DNA of 64,000 nucleotides from contig NC_052018.1 of NCBI RefSeq assembly GCF_015832195.1, positions 67,889,666 to 67,953,665 of the forward strand, written 5' to 3'. Shown one piece after another: positions 52,501-64,000 of the stretch. The stretch's first letter is position 1. Each line of letters begins with the position of its first letter. A program made the position numbers and the translations under genes. Source of the DNA: Motacilla alba alba. Taxonomy: Eukaryota; Chordata; Aves; Passeriformes; Motacillidae. The notes below the pieces were generated by a model. The model was given only the letters and a program-made list of their open reading frames with translations, was not told the DNA's origin and did not search any database.

Positions 52501-55500
52501 GAATGATGAGGACAATTAGTTCTGTAGCAATTCACCACTGGACAAACAGAGATGGTTTAATTCTGAACTGCGTCAGAGTTGGGTATTAGATGGGTGACAC
52601 TTGAGTGTCACTACCTGGACCACAGAGAAACCTTTAGCTCCTCAGTGCTGTGCAGCTCAGCCCTACAAAAACCTCCTCTGCTGGCTTGTGTTCTTTGTGC
52701 ATGCGTGCTCTTAAATCTTGTTAAATCTACAATGAATTTAATGCGCCTAAGCCTCCTTTATCAGGAGAGAGCAGGTTACCTGTAGAGACCACACACCTAG
52801 TCATGACTGATAAAACTGCAAAATAAAGCAACCTGAATATAATGCTGGGCAATTTTAAAACAAAACAAAAATTCATCTGATTCACATGTTGTTTTTATGC
52901 AGGTGCTTTTAAGATCCCAAGGAAATAAATTCTGCTGAAACTATTTTCTACGACTGACATTCATCTGCAAATTTATCATAGAAAGCTCCCAACAGTAAGG
53001 TGTAACATATTGATTATTTCTCTGACTAAATGAACACTCTATCCCACACACCCAAATGGTAAGAAAATCCATGAAGAACCCCATTCATAACCTAGCACAT
53101 TTCCACCAGTCTGTGGCATAACTGATCCTAATCTCATTCAACAGATTTAATATGCCTTTTTTTTTTTTTAGGATTGTGTGTGGTGGGTTTTTGCTGCTAT
53201 TATTTTGGGGCTTTAAGCCCTAATCTCTTGTAGTTCATTAAAGACTAGAGAAGCATACTACAAGGGAAACACAATTGTTAAGCAAAGAACTGAAAAAGCT
53301 AATTTTTCTTGCTGAGGACCAAACTTTGACTATTTATCAGCCCTGACAATATGGTCTGTGGATCACTTTGCCCTTTGAGCATCAGCCTCTGTGAATGTCC
53401 AGCCAACATTTACATGTTAAGGAGGTGTTCCTCTGTGCCAATCCTCTCCTGACTATGAGATGGCACTTTCCTTAAAACAGCAAATGGAAGGAGATCTCCT
53501 GAACCAAACACAGCTGCTTCTTTCACAAACACTGCACAAATCCTGGTGGACGTCCCTTGATCTCCTCAGCCATTGCATGGTTCACCAGATATCCTAATTC
53601 TATACAGAGAATTCAACAAATCATATCAAATCAATAACTGCTTTCTCAAATTCTGTGAAAACCCCTCCTCATAATTTCAGTAGTTTATCTCTGAAAGGTA
53701 TTGGTCCTACATCTCTAATGCAATTGATGTCTTCAATGAAATAAATGCCTTGAACTTACAGGAAGTCTGGCTGCTTCCAGATCTCAGCATGGAAAGTATT
53801 TTTCTCTCTGACTGTGCATTACCTACTTCTACTGAAGCTTTTGAAATCTACAATCTAATTTGAATATAATTTTGTGATTGATGGCAGAGCTTCAAAATAG
53901 TGCTCTATGAACTATGGAAAAATACTGTCTACATCTAAAGATAGTTGTAATTTTCTTAGCTCAGTGAAACTAGATTTGGTTTCTAGGTATTCCTGAGGCT
54001 ATAATTAATGCATGTCTTTAGGCAAAGGGAGGGTAAAGTGCACCTGGACTTCTAAAACTATAGTTTGACAAACAGCTTTCCATGTGCAGAGTTTTTCCTG
54101 GCATGCTTAATGAAACTGCAAAAACCATATGGACTTATCAGTGTAAAAATGGTAAAAAACCCCGTGACTCTGAGCAGAGAAACCTTTAAAAATACTAATT
54201 CAATAGAATGTTTGGAGCAGCTCAGGACAAGCCATGAATAAAACTGGGCATGTGAAAATTCCTTTTTTCTCAGAAGAAATGTTCCTTTTTCTTCATTTTT
54301 TTTCTTGGAATGAAAAGGCAGTAGTTCAAATTCAGATAGGTTTGGGGGCTTTTATCAGATTTTATTTTATTTGGAATCCAAGCAGGTTTTTGTATCAACA
54401 ATTTAGTAAAACTATTTTAGTGTCAAAAGACTTTACTTTCATAATGTCATTATGTGTTTTAAATATTTAAATTTTAAAAATATCAGTACATAAGTAATCA
54501 TTAGTCTACATAGTGCATTTACACCCTTTTACATCCAAAAGATGTAAATAGAATTGCTAGATTCCAGAGAAAGTCTTCCATTTCCTGAATAATGTATTTA
54601 GCAGAGGAAATTTCCTTACCTGAAGCTTTCTAGCTAACTCTCTTTGTAAGGCTTATAAATGTGAAGTTATCTCTTCCTCTGGTGAGGTGCAGGCATGATC
54701 TTATTAGAAATTGTTCGAAGTAGAGTTTTTCTACATCTCTTTTTTAAAAAGCTTGTATCAAGCATCAGATTTTGTTTCCATCAAGCGCTACTGCAATACT
54801 GACCTAAAAGGCCATAGGAGATTCAGGACAACAAACTGAGTCACAAGAGAATGTTTCCCTTGGTCCTCTAAAATATATCCATGCCCAAAGTGAAAAATTG
54901 ATCCATTAGCACTCATTTTTTTAATCCCCCTTTAGAATTAGAAAAACTGCCACCAAAGCAAGTAAAGCATCAATGCTCCAAAGATGTGACAGAAATCTCT
55001 GTCTTGTTGCACAGAAGTAAACCACTAGAGACCATATGGGAATACTGTCCAGTGGCAGAATCAGATATAAGGTTATGCTAATTACACTGGCATGGTTTTA
55101 GAAACCATTAACGTGGTATATGGCATTCAAGTGTTGTCCCATAGCTGCATCCCATATTCATATCATTCTCATTTGGATTATAATTAAACCAAAACTTCAA
55201 ACTTCAGAAAACTAGATGGAGCTGAGGTTTTTCCAAAGTCCCAGGGTTTTAGAGGATCATTTCATCAACGTCTAAAGAAAAAGAAGTTAGGTGGTAATTT
55301 TAGGGCCAAACTCCCAAATCCCCCAACAAGGGGATTCTGCCACACAGCCTTTTGAGAAGGGAGTGCCCCCATCTGACATGGCTAGCACTGATGAGAGTCA
55401 TGTTAACCATTTAGTTTAGTAGTCAAAATTTTTTTCTAGTTCTTACAGTGACTATATGACTTTGAAACTAAGTTTCTCATTATATAATTTCCAGTGGTGC

Positions 55501-56870
55501 TAGCAAAGCTTTTTACCCTAAGCTATTGACTTGTGTGCATGGAAAGTCCAGAAGATTAAAGATGGTTCAAGGTGAACCTCAAAATGCAGACTCATATAAA
55601 CTTTATGATCTTGGATTTAACTGCTCTGTGCCTCAGTTGCTCTATTCAAGTAGGAAAAAAAACCCCAAATGCATTTAATTGTCAAGATTGTAGCTAATTA
55701 TTTACAAAACCACTGAGTCTATATAATTAATTTTTCATTTCCTCAACTCTCAAAGAATTGCTAATTTGTCTTGAATTTTTTATTATCTCTAAAGATATCA
55801 AACTACTCTGTCCAAGCAAACATAAAATATAGTTTCATATGGATTCAAAATCTTAATCTAGAATCCAGCAGAGTTATAACAAGTACCACAATAGAAGTCA
55901 TGGATCATGTTTTTCAATAAAGCAAAGCATTAGATGGCTAACCTTTTAAAGTAAGTTAATGCTGCAAATATTGCAGCAGGGATTTTTTTTTTTTTTATTC
56001 TGACAGAACACATTTCCTACCAAGGGCAATTGCCCAGGTCCTTAAATTACCAGCTTGTCCATACTTGGCAACCTTGCTAGCTCTATACCTCGTGGTGTCA
56101 GAGCTCTGCTTTACATCCAGGAGGAAACCTTTTTCTCAGAGTGACATATTCTTGTTACCCCACTACTGCAAGGCAGCCCTGCACTGGTATCTGGCCAAAC
56201 ATTATCTGTCACTTTTCCAGTCTGGCAGCATCCCTGTATGAAACAGATCACTACTTTGATTTTTGCCAGGGATCAATATATTGTGCATTTTTGCATTTCT
56301 ACAAACACATACAGTCTGACCTTCATTACCTTACTAAAATGAAGAGGTCTTGGAAAGTTAAAAGTACATCATAACAGGAGGGAAGAGAGGACAGTTTCAT
56401 ATATTGATTATAGGAGTTATTACTACCAATGTCACCACAACATGTATATGTATTTACAGAGAGTGCTGGCAAGATTGTCTCTTTTCTCTCAGACCACATC
56501 TTTAACTCTTTCTAACAACAGTTTACTATCAGAGACAGGTTTATCAAAGCTTTGCAGTGCAGTTATGAGCGAAGACATGCATGTGAGAATATGTGTATTC
56601 ATATGCAAACACACATATACCTTTCTATTAGACTGTTTTGTCTGGGATTATGGAATATTCATGAAACAAGAACAGAATGGCTATCAGCTTTTCTTATGGC
56701 TCCACCAGTTTGCCTGTACTATTTACACACACCAAATTTTGCTTTGTTTCACAGCCATTTTTCATAAGACACAAAAGAAATAGGAAATAACTGGGAAGAC
56801 AAATCAAAGAATCTGAAGATCCACTACATGTGGCCATCCAATTACAGCCATGCTGTGAGCAGCACTATAT
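49594..56870 (-). other. Probable CHRM3 intron, middle part
   Basis: A frame of 128 codons at 49813-50199 on the plus strand sits in a GC-richer patch and resembles no known protein. A TA/CA microsatellite lies at 50482-50520, and a T run at 55983-55996. Otherwise AT-rich unique DNA with nothing I can name. Confidence 0.45.
50482..50520. repeat. (TA)n/(CA) microsatellite
   Basis: TATATA run followed by ACACACATATATATG; simple-sequence DNA. Confidence 0.9.
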
Positions 56871-57138
56871 GATCTGTATCTAATCTATCTATGTCTATAT
56901 CTATCTATACCTGTATTTGTATCTATATCTGTATCTATATCGATATGTAATATATCTATATCTATCTATATCTATATCTATATCTATCTATATCTAATCT
57001 ACATCTATATCTATATCTAATCTGAATCTATATATCTAATCTATCTATATCTATATCTATATCTATATCTATCTATATCTATATATTTATATCTTATCTA
57101 TATCATCCATATCTATGTCTACATATATCTATATCTTT
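56871..57138. repeat. TATCTA/ATCTAT hexamer-tetramer array, about 270 bp
   Basis: Units of TATCTA, TCTA and TATATC alternate with scattered substitutions (CTGTATC, TAATC, CATCC). The interspersed variant units suggest an older, diverged array rather than a freshly expanded one. Confidence 0.95.
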
Positions 57139-58620
57139 CAGTGAGCTTCTACTACAGCATTTCTTCATTTTCTGTGTGCTTAAATGAGAGGAATAAATTC
57201 TCTGTAACATGAGTGCTTGCCGTTAGCACACAGTTAGCTTTCTCTCCTCCTGAGGAGGCAGGCTGCTCTGAGATTTCTTACAGGCTCTCTGGCACAAGAG
57301 GTACACTGCCTGCTGAGAAACAGCAGGCTTGTTACTTTCAAGGAGAATGGTACCTCTCTCTGCACTGGAATCACACACATCTCACTCAGGGAGAGCAGCA
57401 CCTGGAGCTGTAGCTCTGCACAAACAGGGAGACAGCAGCGTTTTGCAGTTTGTCCTTCCTGCCTTGAATGCCTGTACAAGATTAGAAATAACACAACCTT
57501 GAGTAAGACTTCAGCAACTCTGAGGAAGAAGCAATTTGCATCCCCAAATTGGTCCTTCACACTTAGGCTTGCAGTTGCCCAAGGTGCCTAATTTTCTTGC
57601 ATCAGCTGTAGCATGCTAAGCAGAGCCTGTAATCCCCAAATACTAACTATTTTGAATAAATTTAAGTATTATGCTGGGGTAGATATCTTTCATGGATGCT
57701 AACTGAGCTGATAAGGATTTTCTGGGTGGTAATGGAGATCCTGTGCACAAAGGCTAGGAGCTTCCTGTTCCTTTTATAGAGTGCCAACTGATAAGGATGT
57801 TAACTGGAAATGAACAAATTAACCAAGCTCCAACAGAAGTCCTGAGGGTGGTCAGTCCTCTTCATTTGAACACTCCTTTTGGTTTACTGCCAATTTCTCA
57901 TTTACTTTTTCCTCTACTTCTGTATTTCCATCTGAGATCCCCAAGGGCCCTTCAGCAGAATTCCTGAAGCTTCTCAGATCTTTTCTAGCCATGCAGGGCT
58001 GCACACAGGATTCCCTGGCGCAAAATGGAACCAGCCATATGAAGCAAGTTTGGCTGGTTTTTTCCTGATAATAACAATTATCAGACTGCAATCTACAGGT
58101 ATGTGCAATTGTTGGTTGGGAGTAGAAGTGGTTCCTGAAACTTTACAAAATTTTAGGAAAAAGTTCAACCAACACATACTTTATATTTCTATAACAGCAG
58201 CATATATGACTTATTTTGGCCTGCATATTGCTCTTGTAGCAAACAGTATCAATTAAACAACTAGACATCAGTCAAATGTAAACTCTCTCTTCCTGAAGGA
58301 ATTTCTGACATGCTGTGGTATTTAATTCTGGCCCACCTTTAGTGGATTGCAATGACTTATAGCACTTTGCATCTGTATCACAGACAATAAAGCCACGCAG
58401 TGTTTACTAGCTCTATTTTTGTTTTCTGGCTAGCACAGCTGCCTCAATATTCAGACACAAGAAAATTCCAGGGCATACTGAGTTCAGATGAAAATAAAAT
58501 AGAGTAACCTATAGAGTAAAATCTACCTGAAAAATTCATTTGGATTTTTACCAAGACAATACTTCTACAGAAAGTTTGAATGCAAATATTTCTACTTCTT
58601 GGAAACGGTACTTTTAAAGG

Positions 58621-58652
<32 letters not shown>

Positions 58653-61600
58653 GAGATTGTCTTCTAGGTTTCCAGTGAGTCAGAATATAACCCCAGATGT
58701 TAAGTATTTGAGTTAGAAAACTCTTCAAATAAAAAAAAGTATTTCTGCATATTTCATATATAAAACACATACACTTGTAACAAAACTACTTTGGCAGATG
58801 CTTGGAACTGAATTTCATTTAAAAACCTATTTGAATAGAAATATTAAGGTTCTTTTCTCCCATTTGTTAATGAATCAGAGTCCTAAAAGTGAGGCTTTGT
58901 ATGTGGGCAATGGCTAAAATAATGGAAAGAAAATGGATACTCAGTCATTGCTAATGGATACTGCATTAACTTCTTTACTGTATCAGTGCAGGAACAATGG
59001 ATAGTCCCTCTGCACTACCAAAATGCTTCCCAGTAGCATCTTTTGGAAAACCCACTGGTCCTGACCAGAAAAAAATACTATGCAAAGATCTGTGCAATTG
59101 CCAATGTGAAAAAAAAAATTCTCAATGCTATTGATTTTGACTTCCACAATGGAATATCAGGTACAAATCTGACACTGTAGAATCAGAGTATATATATAAA
59201 AATAGTGGGAAATGAGAAAGAATTAAAAACATCATCCTTCTGAGAAATTTTTTAATAATTTTTCAATACTTCTTAGTCATGGTAATTTAAAATATTAACT
59301 CTTCAAATTAACTTGTTAATTCATAATATTAACCCTAAAATTTGGAGAAATTACAAAAATACTTTGGAAAACCATGAACTTTTGATATGTTTCTTTTTAT
59401 TTAATTTTTTTCTTGTTTTAGTAATTTTTTAACACGTAAACTCAAAATATCTCAAGAAGGAATAGACTTCAAGGTAAGAGTTTCAAATTGATTCTGCAGA
59501 ACCTGATATCCTTAACACTTTAAGCCAGCATGGGAGCTATTTGCCTCACTCTACTTCAGCAGTAGTAACAAAATATATTGCAGTTAAGGTAGAAAGTTCT
59601 TTCCAGGTTCTGAAGTTTTGACATATAAACAAAAGAAAAAAAAATGACATTTTTTAAAATCAAAACAAGATTATACCTTTTAGTTATACATTAATTTTAG
59701 TTTACCTTAGACATCTTCATGACCCATAGCCTTATGTGAATTTCTATGATACTTCATATTGAGAACACTGAAAAGTTGCAAGATACATCCAGTCTTACTA
59801 CAATATAATAGAGAGTTTTCTTCTAGCCAACTTAATCTGTACAAGACACTTACAAAATGACTAAAGATTAAAAATAAAACTTATAGAAAATTTTGAGGAG
59901 TAGAAGTCCTTGAGTTATGGGAAGAGAGTGATGAAACATTGTTTAAACAAAATGAGAAGACTGGGAGAAATATTTAAAGTGTAGAAGGACACAAAGTAAT
60001 TTTGGAAATTGTAACAGAATAAGCAAAACATTATTATTCTCACAGGTTGTGTCAACATCCTCAAAAATATATTATTCACAGCAATGAAGCACAAGTGTCT
60101 CAAAAATAATGAAGAGGCTGAGAGCAGGAGCAAAACCCCCAACAGTGCAGCTCCAAGAAAGGGAGGACTTTATTTAGTGTTATTAGGAGGGTACTCAACC
60201 ATATCTGAGCAAAGTGAAGATTATTTCCTGGTGTCCTGGTTTCAGCTGGGCTATACGACGACATCTGGCTCCATGAACTATTAGTTTTTAGGATACATTT
60301 GAAGCTCTAGAGAAAGTTCTTAAAATGCCAGAATGGCAAACAACTTAAACAGACTAAACTGGCAAGTGAGATATACTATAAGAAAGAAACTCTTATTAGC
60401 AAACAGGTGGACTAGAGGGTCCAATGAGTTTTAGCTGTCTAAAATATTTTCAAGTGTAGAAAAATGTATAGTTTTAAAATTTATTCCGAAAGAAAGATGT
60501 ATTTGTCACCTAGATGTTTTGCAATGGAAGAATCCAATACTAGAGAAATTAGACTTGTTCTCTGCTATTATAGACTCTGAGAACATATTTACCTGGCCAG
60601 ATTAAATTTTATTTTTATCAGGAACAACTGTAAGGAAAAAGGCTTACTTCACAACATTCACACCTGAAATTTAATAAAAATGTAATCACAAGTTTTAAGG
60701 TTTTCATCTTCTGAAGGTCTCTTACCTACAATAAAAAAGGTTTACAACAACTTTTGAGAGGAATCAAGTTTTGTGCCCTTTTGTGCTTGTAAGAGTTTGT
60801 CAGTTTTCATTTCCGATAAAAAATACTTTTATTCCTTTAGGGCTTTTTTTAGTCAATTATGGTTTGCTTGCATTCACGCAAAAAGTACTAATAACAGTAA
60901 TTTGAATAATTGTTCCCACCAATGAACACTTAGACTATATCCAGCATGAAAAAAAAAATCCTGTTGTTTGAAATCTACAGATGCAGTCTGTGCTACAGGA
61001 CAGCCAGGCTGAGACATGAAGATCTACTGAAATAAGAGCTGAACAATGATGACAATGAGAGCTGAACCACTTCTGCACTAGGAGTAGGGACATTTAGGGA
61101 CTATCATTTTGGACTATATCCACTGATGAAGATCAGTGCTTGATAATTTCTTAATCCCACACTCCCTCAAATTTTTAATTCTGAGTCTGTTCTTTTCTCT
61201 CAGCTGGAGCTGAAATTGCTGTGAAAACCTCAGGAGTGCAATCAGAGAAGATATATAATTTTATTTGACTGGTGGAAGTGAGGAGTTATTTAAACTTGTC
61301 TCTGTCACAGCTTAATAACGAGGAGAGAGTGAGAGGTGAAGATGTCAGCTCAGAAGGGCAGAGATATGTTTAATCTTACTCAGGTGAAGTGAAAGAGTGT
61401 GAATGGAAGTGTCACAGCACTGTGGGGGGTGTGTCACTGCTCTCCTGCTGTTAGAGCCACACATCAGCTGACCGGTCAGCAGGAGATTCCAGAGAGTTCT
61501 ACTTTTGCATCAGCCCAGTCCAAGAACAGCCCTCAGGCACCACAGTCACACATAAACAGCAGTCATCCTGGGAAATGCAGCTCACTTGTCTCCTAGGAAT

Positions 61601-64000
61601 ATGAGGAATCCAGATTACATGGATAGGACCTACATCAGAGCTATGATTTAGGGTCTGGAAACAAGCTGGTGGAACAATCCAATAAAACCAGGTGTTCTTA
61701 CCCTGAGTTATACATCAATTAGTCTGTCGAGACCAAGGTTTAGACCACAGACTAATTTTAATTACTAGGTTTTGAGGGTTCATATTTTGAGAGGACTTAT
61801 TTACACAACATTTGCAAATTCAATGAACTAAGTACAGGATAATCAATAAAAGTAACTAAAAGGCAATTCTGAAACTCCAGTCATAGCAGTACTATTTCAT
61901 ACAGCTTATCTTTAAAAATAAAGCCAAGCAATATTAAGACAACTAGTAAAATGCACTTTCATCAGTAAAACTACTGCATTAATGAGAACTGTATAAACTA
62001 TGGTCTGTGCTGTAAATGGCTTTGGAATGTAGCTATTACTGAGTGCAGCAAGTCAATACAAAGTTTTATTGAGTTCATACTGGCTTCACAAAAAAAAAGT
62101 TTATTTATAGGAATTATCTCTAACTGCTGATAGTACTCCTGTATGTAAACACTAGCACAGCTACATTTGGAAACTAAGTAGGAAATGTACTGGGTGTCCA
62201 GGTAAAGCCTCTATTGGGCTTTGTATGGGAAACTCGATGAAAGTATAATAATGCAGTAATAAATCATTTTAAGCAAAATATATTCATCCTTTTAAAATGT
62301 CATGAATAAGAACTTTCCTTAATTAACATGCCCTCAGACAAAATGCTCAGCACCTGGTAAGTTTTGCTACCCCTTCACTCCTACTTGCCTTCCCCTCAGT
62401 ACTAGAAATGTGTCTTCACAGTATATAATTGTATTTTTAACTGGTTTTTCATAGAAAAATAACAGATATCACTAACAAAAACATTTCATCCTATTTATCC
62501 TAGTTTTGACACTGCATTTCTTCTCATTAACTTAAACCAAAAATTATGAACATATCTTTACTTTAGAGTCTGTATACTCAGGGCTTTAGATTGATGACCA
62601 AATTCTTATAAAGATTTTCTTCACTGCAGAAAGTTTTTTTTTTCATTTGTGACAAGCTTTCTTGTTAGTTTTGTCAAAATTTTTGATCTTAGAGATCCTT
62701 AACACATTTTCTTCACAATCTTAAAATTGATTCATTCTACTGAAAGTGGCATACTTCTTTTATTCCAGCATATAAACGGACTGCTGGCCTAATTGGAAAT
62801 ATCCTGTAGAAAGGAAGTTTGAGATACAAAATCCCTGCAGGGATCAATTACAAGAACAAGCTCTTCCCAAACAGAAGAAAAATAAAAACTGAAAGACCCT
62901 GCTGCAAATAATAACGGCTGAGAACAGTAGAATAGTCACAAAATGTCCAATGACTTTACATTTGTAATCTTCTCTGTTAAAGCAACTATTTCAACAATAT
63001 TTTCTATTTATTTGTGAAACAAAAAAAGAGACTGTAGTTCAGTCTCTGCCAACACTGTAGGGTGTTAAACTGTGTGCAGATTAGTTATGTACATGTTTTT
63101 TTAAATGGCAAAAGTGAAAAAAGTGGTAGTTATTACTTTTAAGATATCAACTGACATTGTCATATAGTAGCCTAACCTGGAGCAGATGATGAGTAGCCTG
63201 ACTAGATGACATTTATTTCCAGAGATTTACTAGGAGATGAGATGTGAAGTAAAATTGATGTGAACACTGACTGACCTCTAGCTAAGGACTGTGGCTGATG
63301 GTATGTGTGTTCAAATGCAATCCATATCATTTGGATCTACAACATTTCCTAAAGTATGGTCAACACCTTTACTGGATTATTTGAAAGAAAAGTTGAAAAC
63401 CAGTGATCCCTCACAGCAGGAGGGGCTCTCTTTCCTGAGACTGGTGCACATAACAAAGGGTAAAATTACAAAGGGTAAAACACTTCCTGTAAAATGCTGC
63501 TTATTGCTGACACAGTCATTAGAAGATTTTAAGTGTGTGACTTCTCTCAGGAAGGTTTCAGAAAGGCAAGAAGAGCCCTTCAGGATATGAAATACATTAG
63601 GAAACAACTCACAACCTGAGCTGGAGGGTCTATTTCACTGCATCTCATCATCTCATGTGAACATACTGCATGATTTTTATAGCTTTGGGCATTCATGAAC
63701 AATTGTCTCCCATTTTGTCCTGCAGTCCTCTGCACTCAACAAACCATGTAGAGTGTGGGAAAGCCAGGCCTGAACATCAGATAAAAACACTTTTCCTCAG
63801 GGCTGACTGCTCTCCCTACACCTAGTCTGCAACTGTGAGCCAAGGCTGGATACTGTGTTTTAGAAGCCCGCAACACCTCAGAATAAGACAATCCATGTAT
63901 CCAACAGATACTCAATTACTTTTTCAAATGGATGTGGCATCTGCACAGATTTTACCACACTGCACAGAGAAAATGGCAATTTTCCATCTGTGAATGGGGT
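57139..64000 (-). other. Probable CHRM3 intron, distal part
   Basis: A GC-richer patch lies at 57210-57440 with chance ORFs on both strands. An A-rich run lies at 58622-58653, and a 15-bp tandem duplication (ACAAAGGGTAAAA) at 63453-63480. No exon or RNA gene could be supported. Whether the whole stretch is intron depends on where the first CHRM3 exon lies, which is outside what can be seen. Confidence 0.4.
60225..60252 (+). mobile_element. Possible LTR fragment (start motif only)
   Basis: GTGTCCTGGTTTCAGCTGGG matches the beginning of an ERV-type LTR that I remember as common in bird genomes. The similarity is not convincing past this 20-bp core, so it would be a very short or decayed fragment, or chance. 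Confidence 0.2.

Noticed and set aside
49485..57138. Regularly spaced repeats that could be mistaken for a CRISPR-like array
   Set aside because: They are simple-sequence tandem arrays without unique spacers, in vertebrate DNA.
1..64000. A novel gene system or second protein-coding gene
   Set aside because: Outside CHRM3 no ORF exceeds about 140 codons or resembles a family, and no tRNA, rRNA or snRNA was recognised. Distal CHRM3 non-coding exons or conserved enhancers may exist but need transcript or alignment data.

Overview
The window is vertebrate nuclear DNA: AT-rich, almost wholly non-coding, with microsatellites and long stretches with no recognisable interspersed repeat. The only protein-coding gene I can support is the intronless coding exon of the muscarinic acetylcholine receptor M3 (CHRM3), on the minus strand at 33437-35239. 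A bird, perhaps a passerine, is the best guess. The reasons are the sparse repeats, a GGATG-type pentamer array, and short matches to motifs I remember from avian repeats (a CR1-like 3' octamer next to CHRM3, an LTR-like start near 60.23 kb). This is an inference; another sauropsid is not excluded.

Layout. Positions 1 to about 31 kb lie downstream of CHRM3 and are intergenic or regulatory DNA. They contain a G/T-rich low-complexity block (2.3 kb), two GC-richer islets (6.4-6.9 and 8.6-8.9 kb), a pair of about 172-bp direct repeats around a 565-bp segment (12.30-13.21 kb), and a TA/CA microsatellite (23.0 kb). Positions 31-33.4 kb are the probable 3' UTR side of CHRM3, with candidate poly(A) signals and a GGATG-like array starting within about 50 bp of the stop codon. 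Positions 33437-35258 are the terminal exon: 19 nt of 5' UTR, the coding sequence and the stop, preceded by a clear splice acceptor. From 35259 to 64000 is most likely the long intron separating this exon from non-coding 5' exons beyond the window. It is AT-rich and carries an (AAAAG) array of about 19 copies (49.5 kb), a TATCTA-type array of about 270 bp (56.9-57.1 kb) and smaller tracts.

The most interesting points concern the receptor. A one-codon in-frame loss turns the CxxC of extracellular loop 3 into CxC. Several residues on the extracellular side match M1 or M5 rather than human M3. A 9-codon upstream ORF overlaps the start codon. I found no convincing undescribed multi-gene system. 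The best unexplained DNA structure is the repeat-insert-repeat arrangement at 12.3-13.2 kb.
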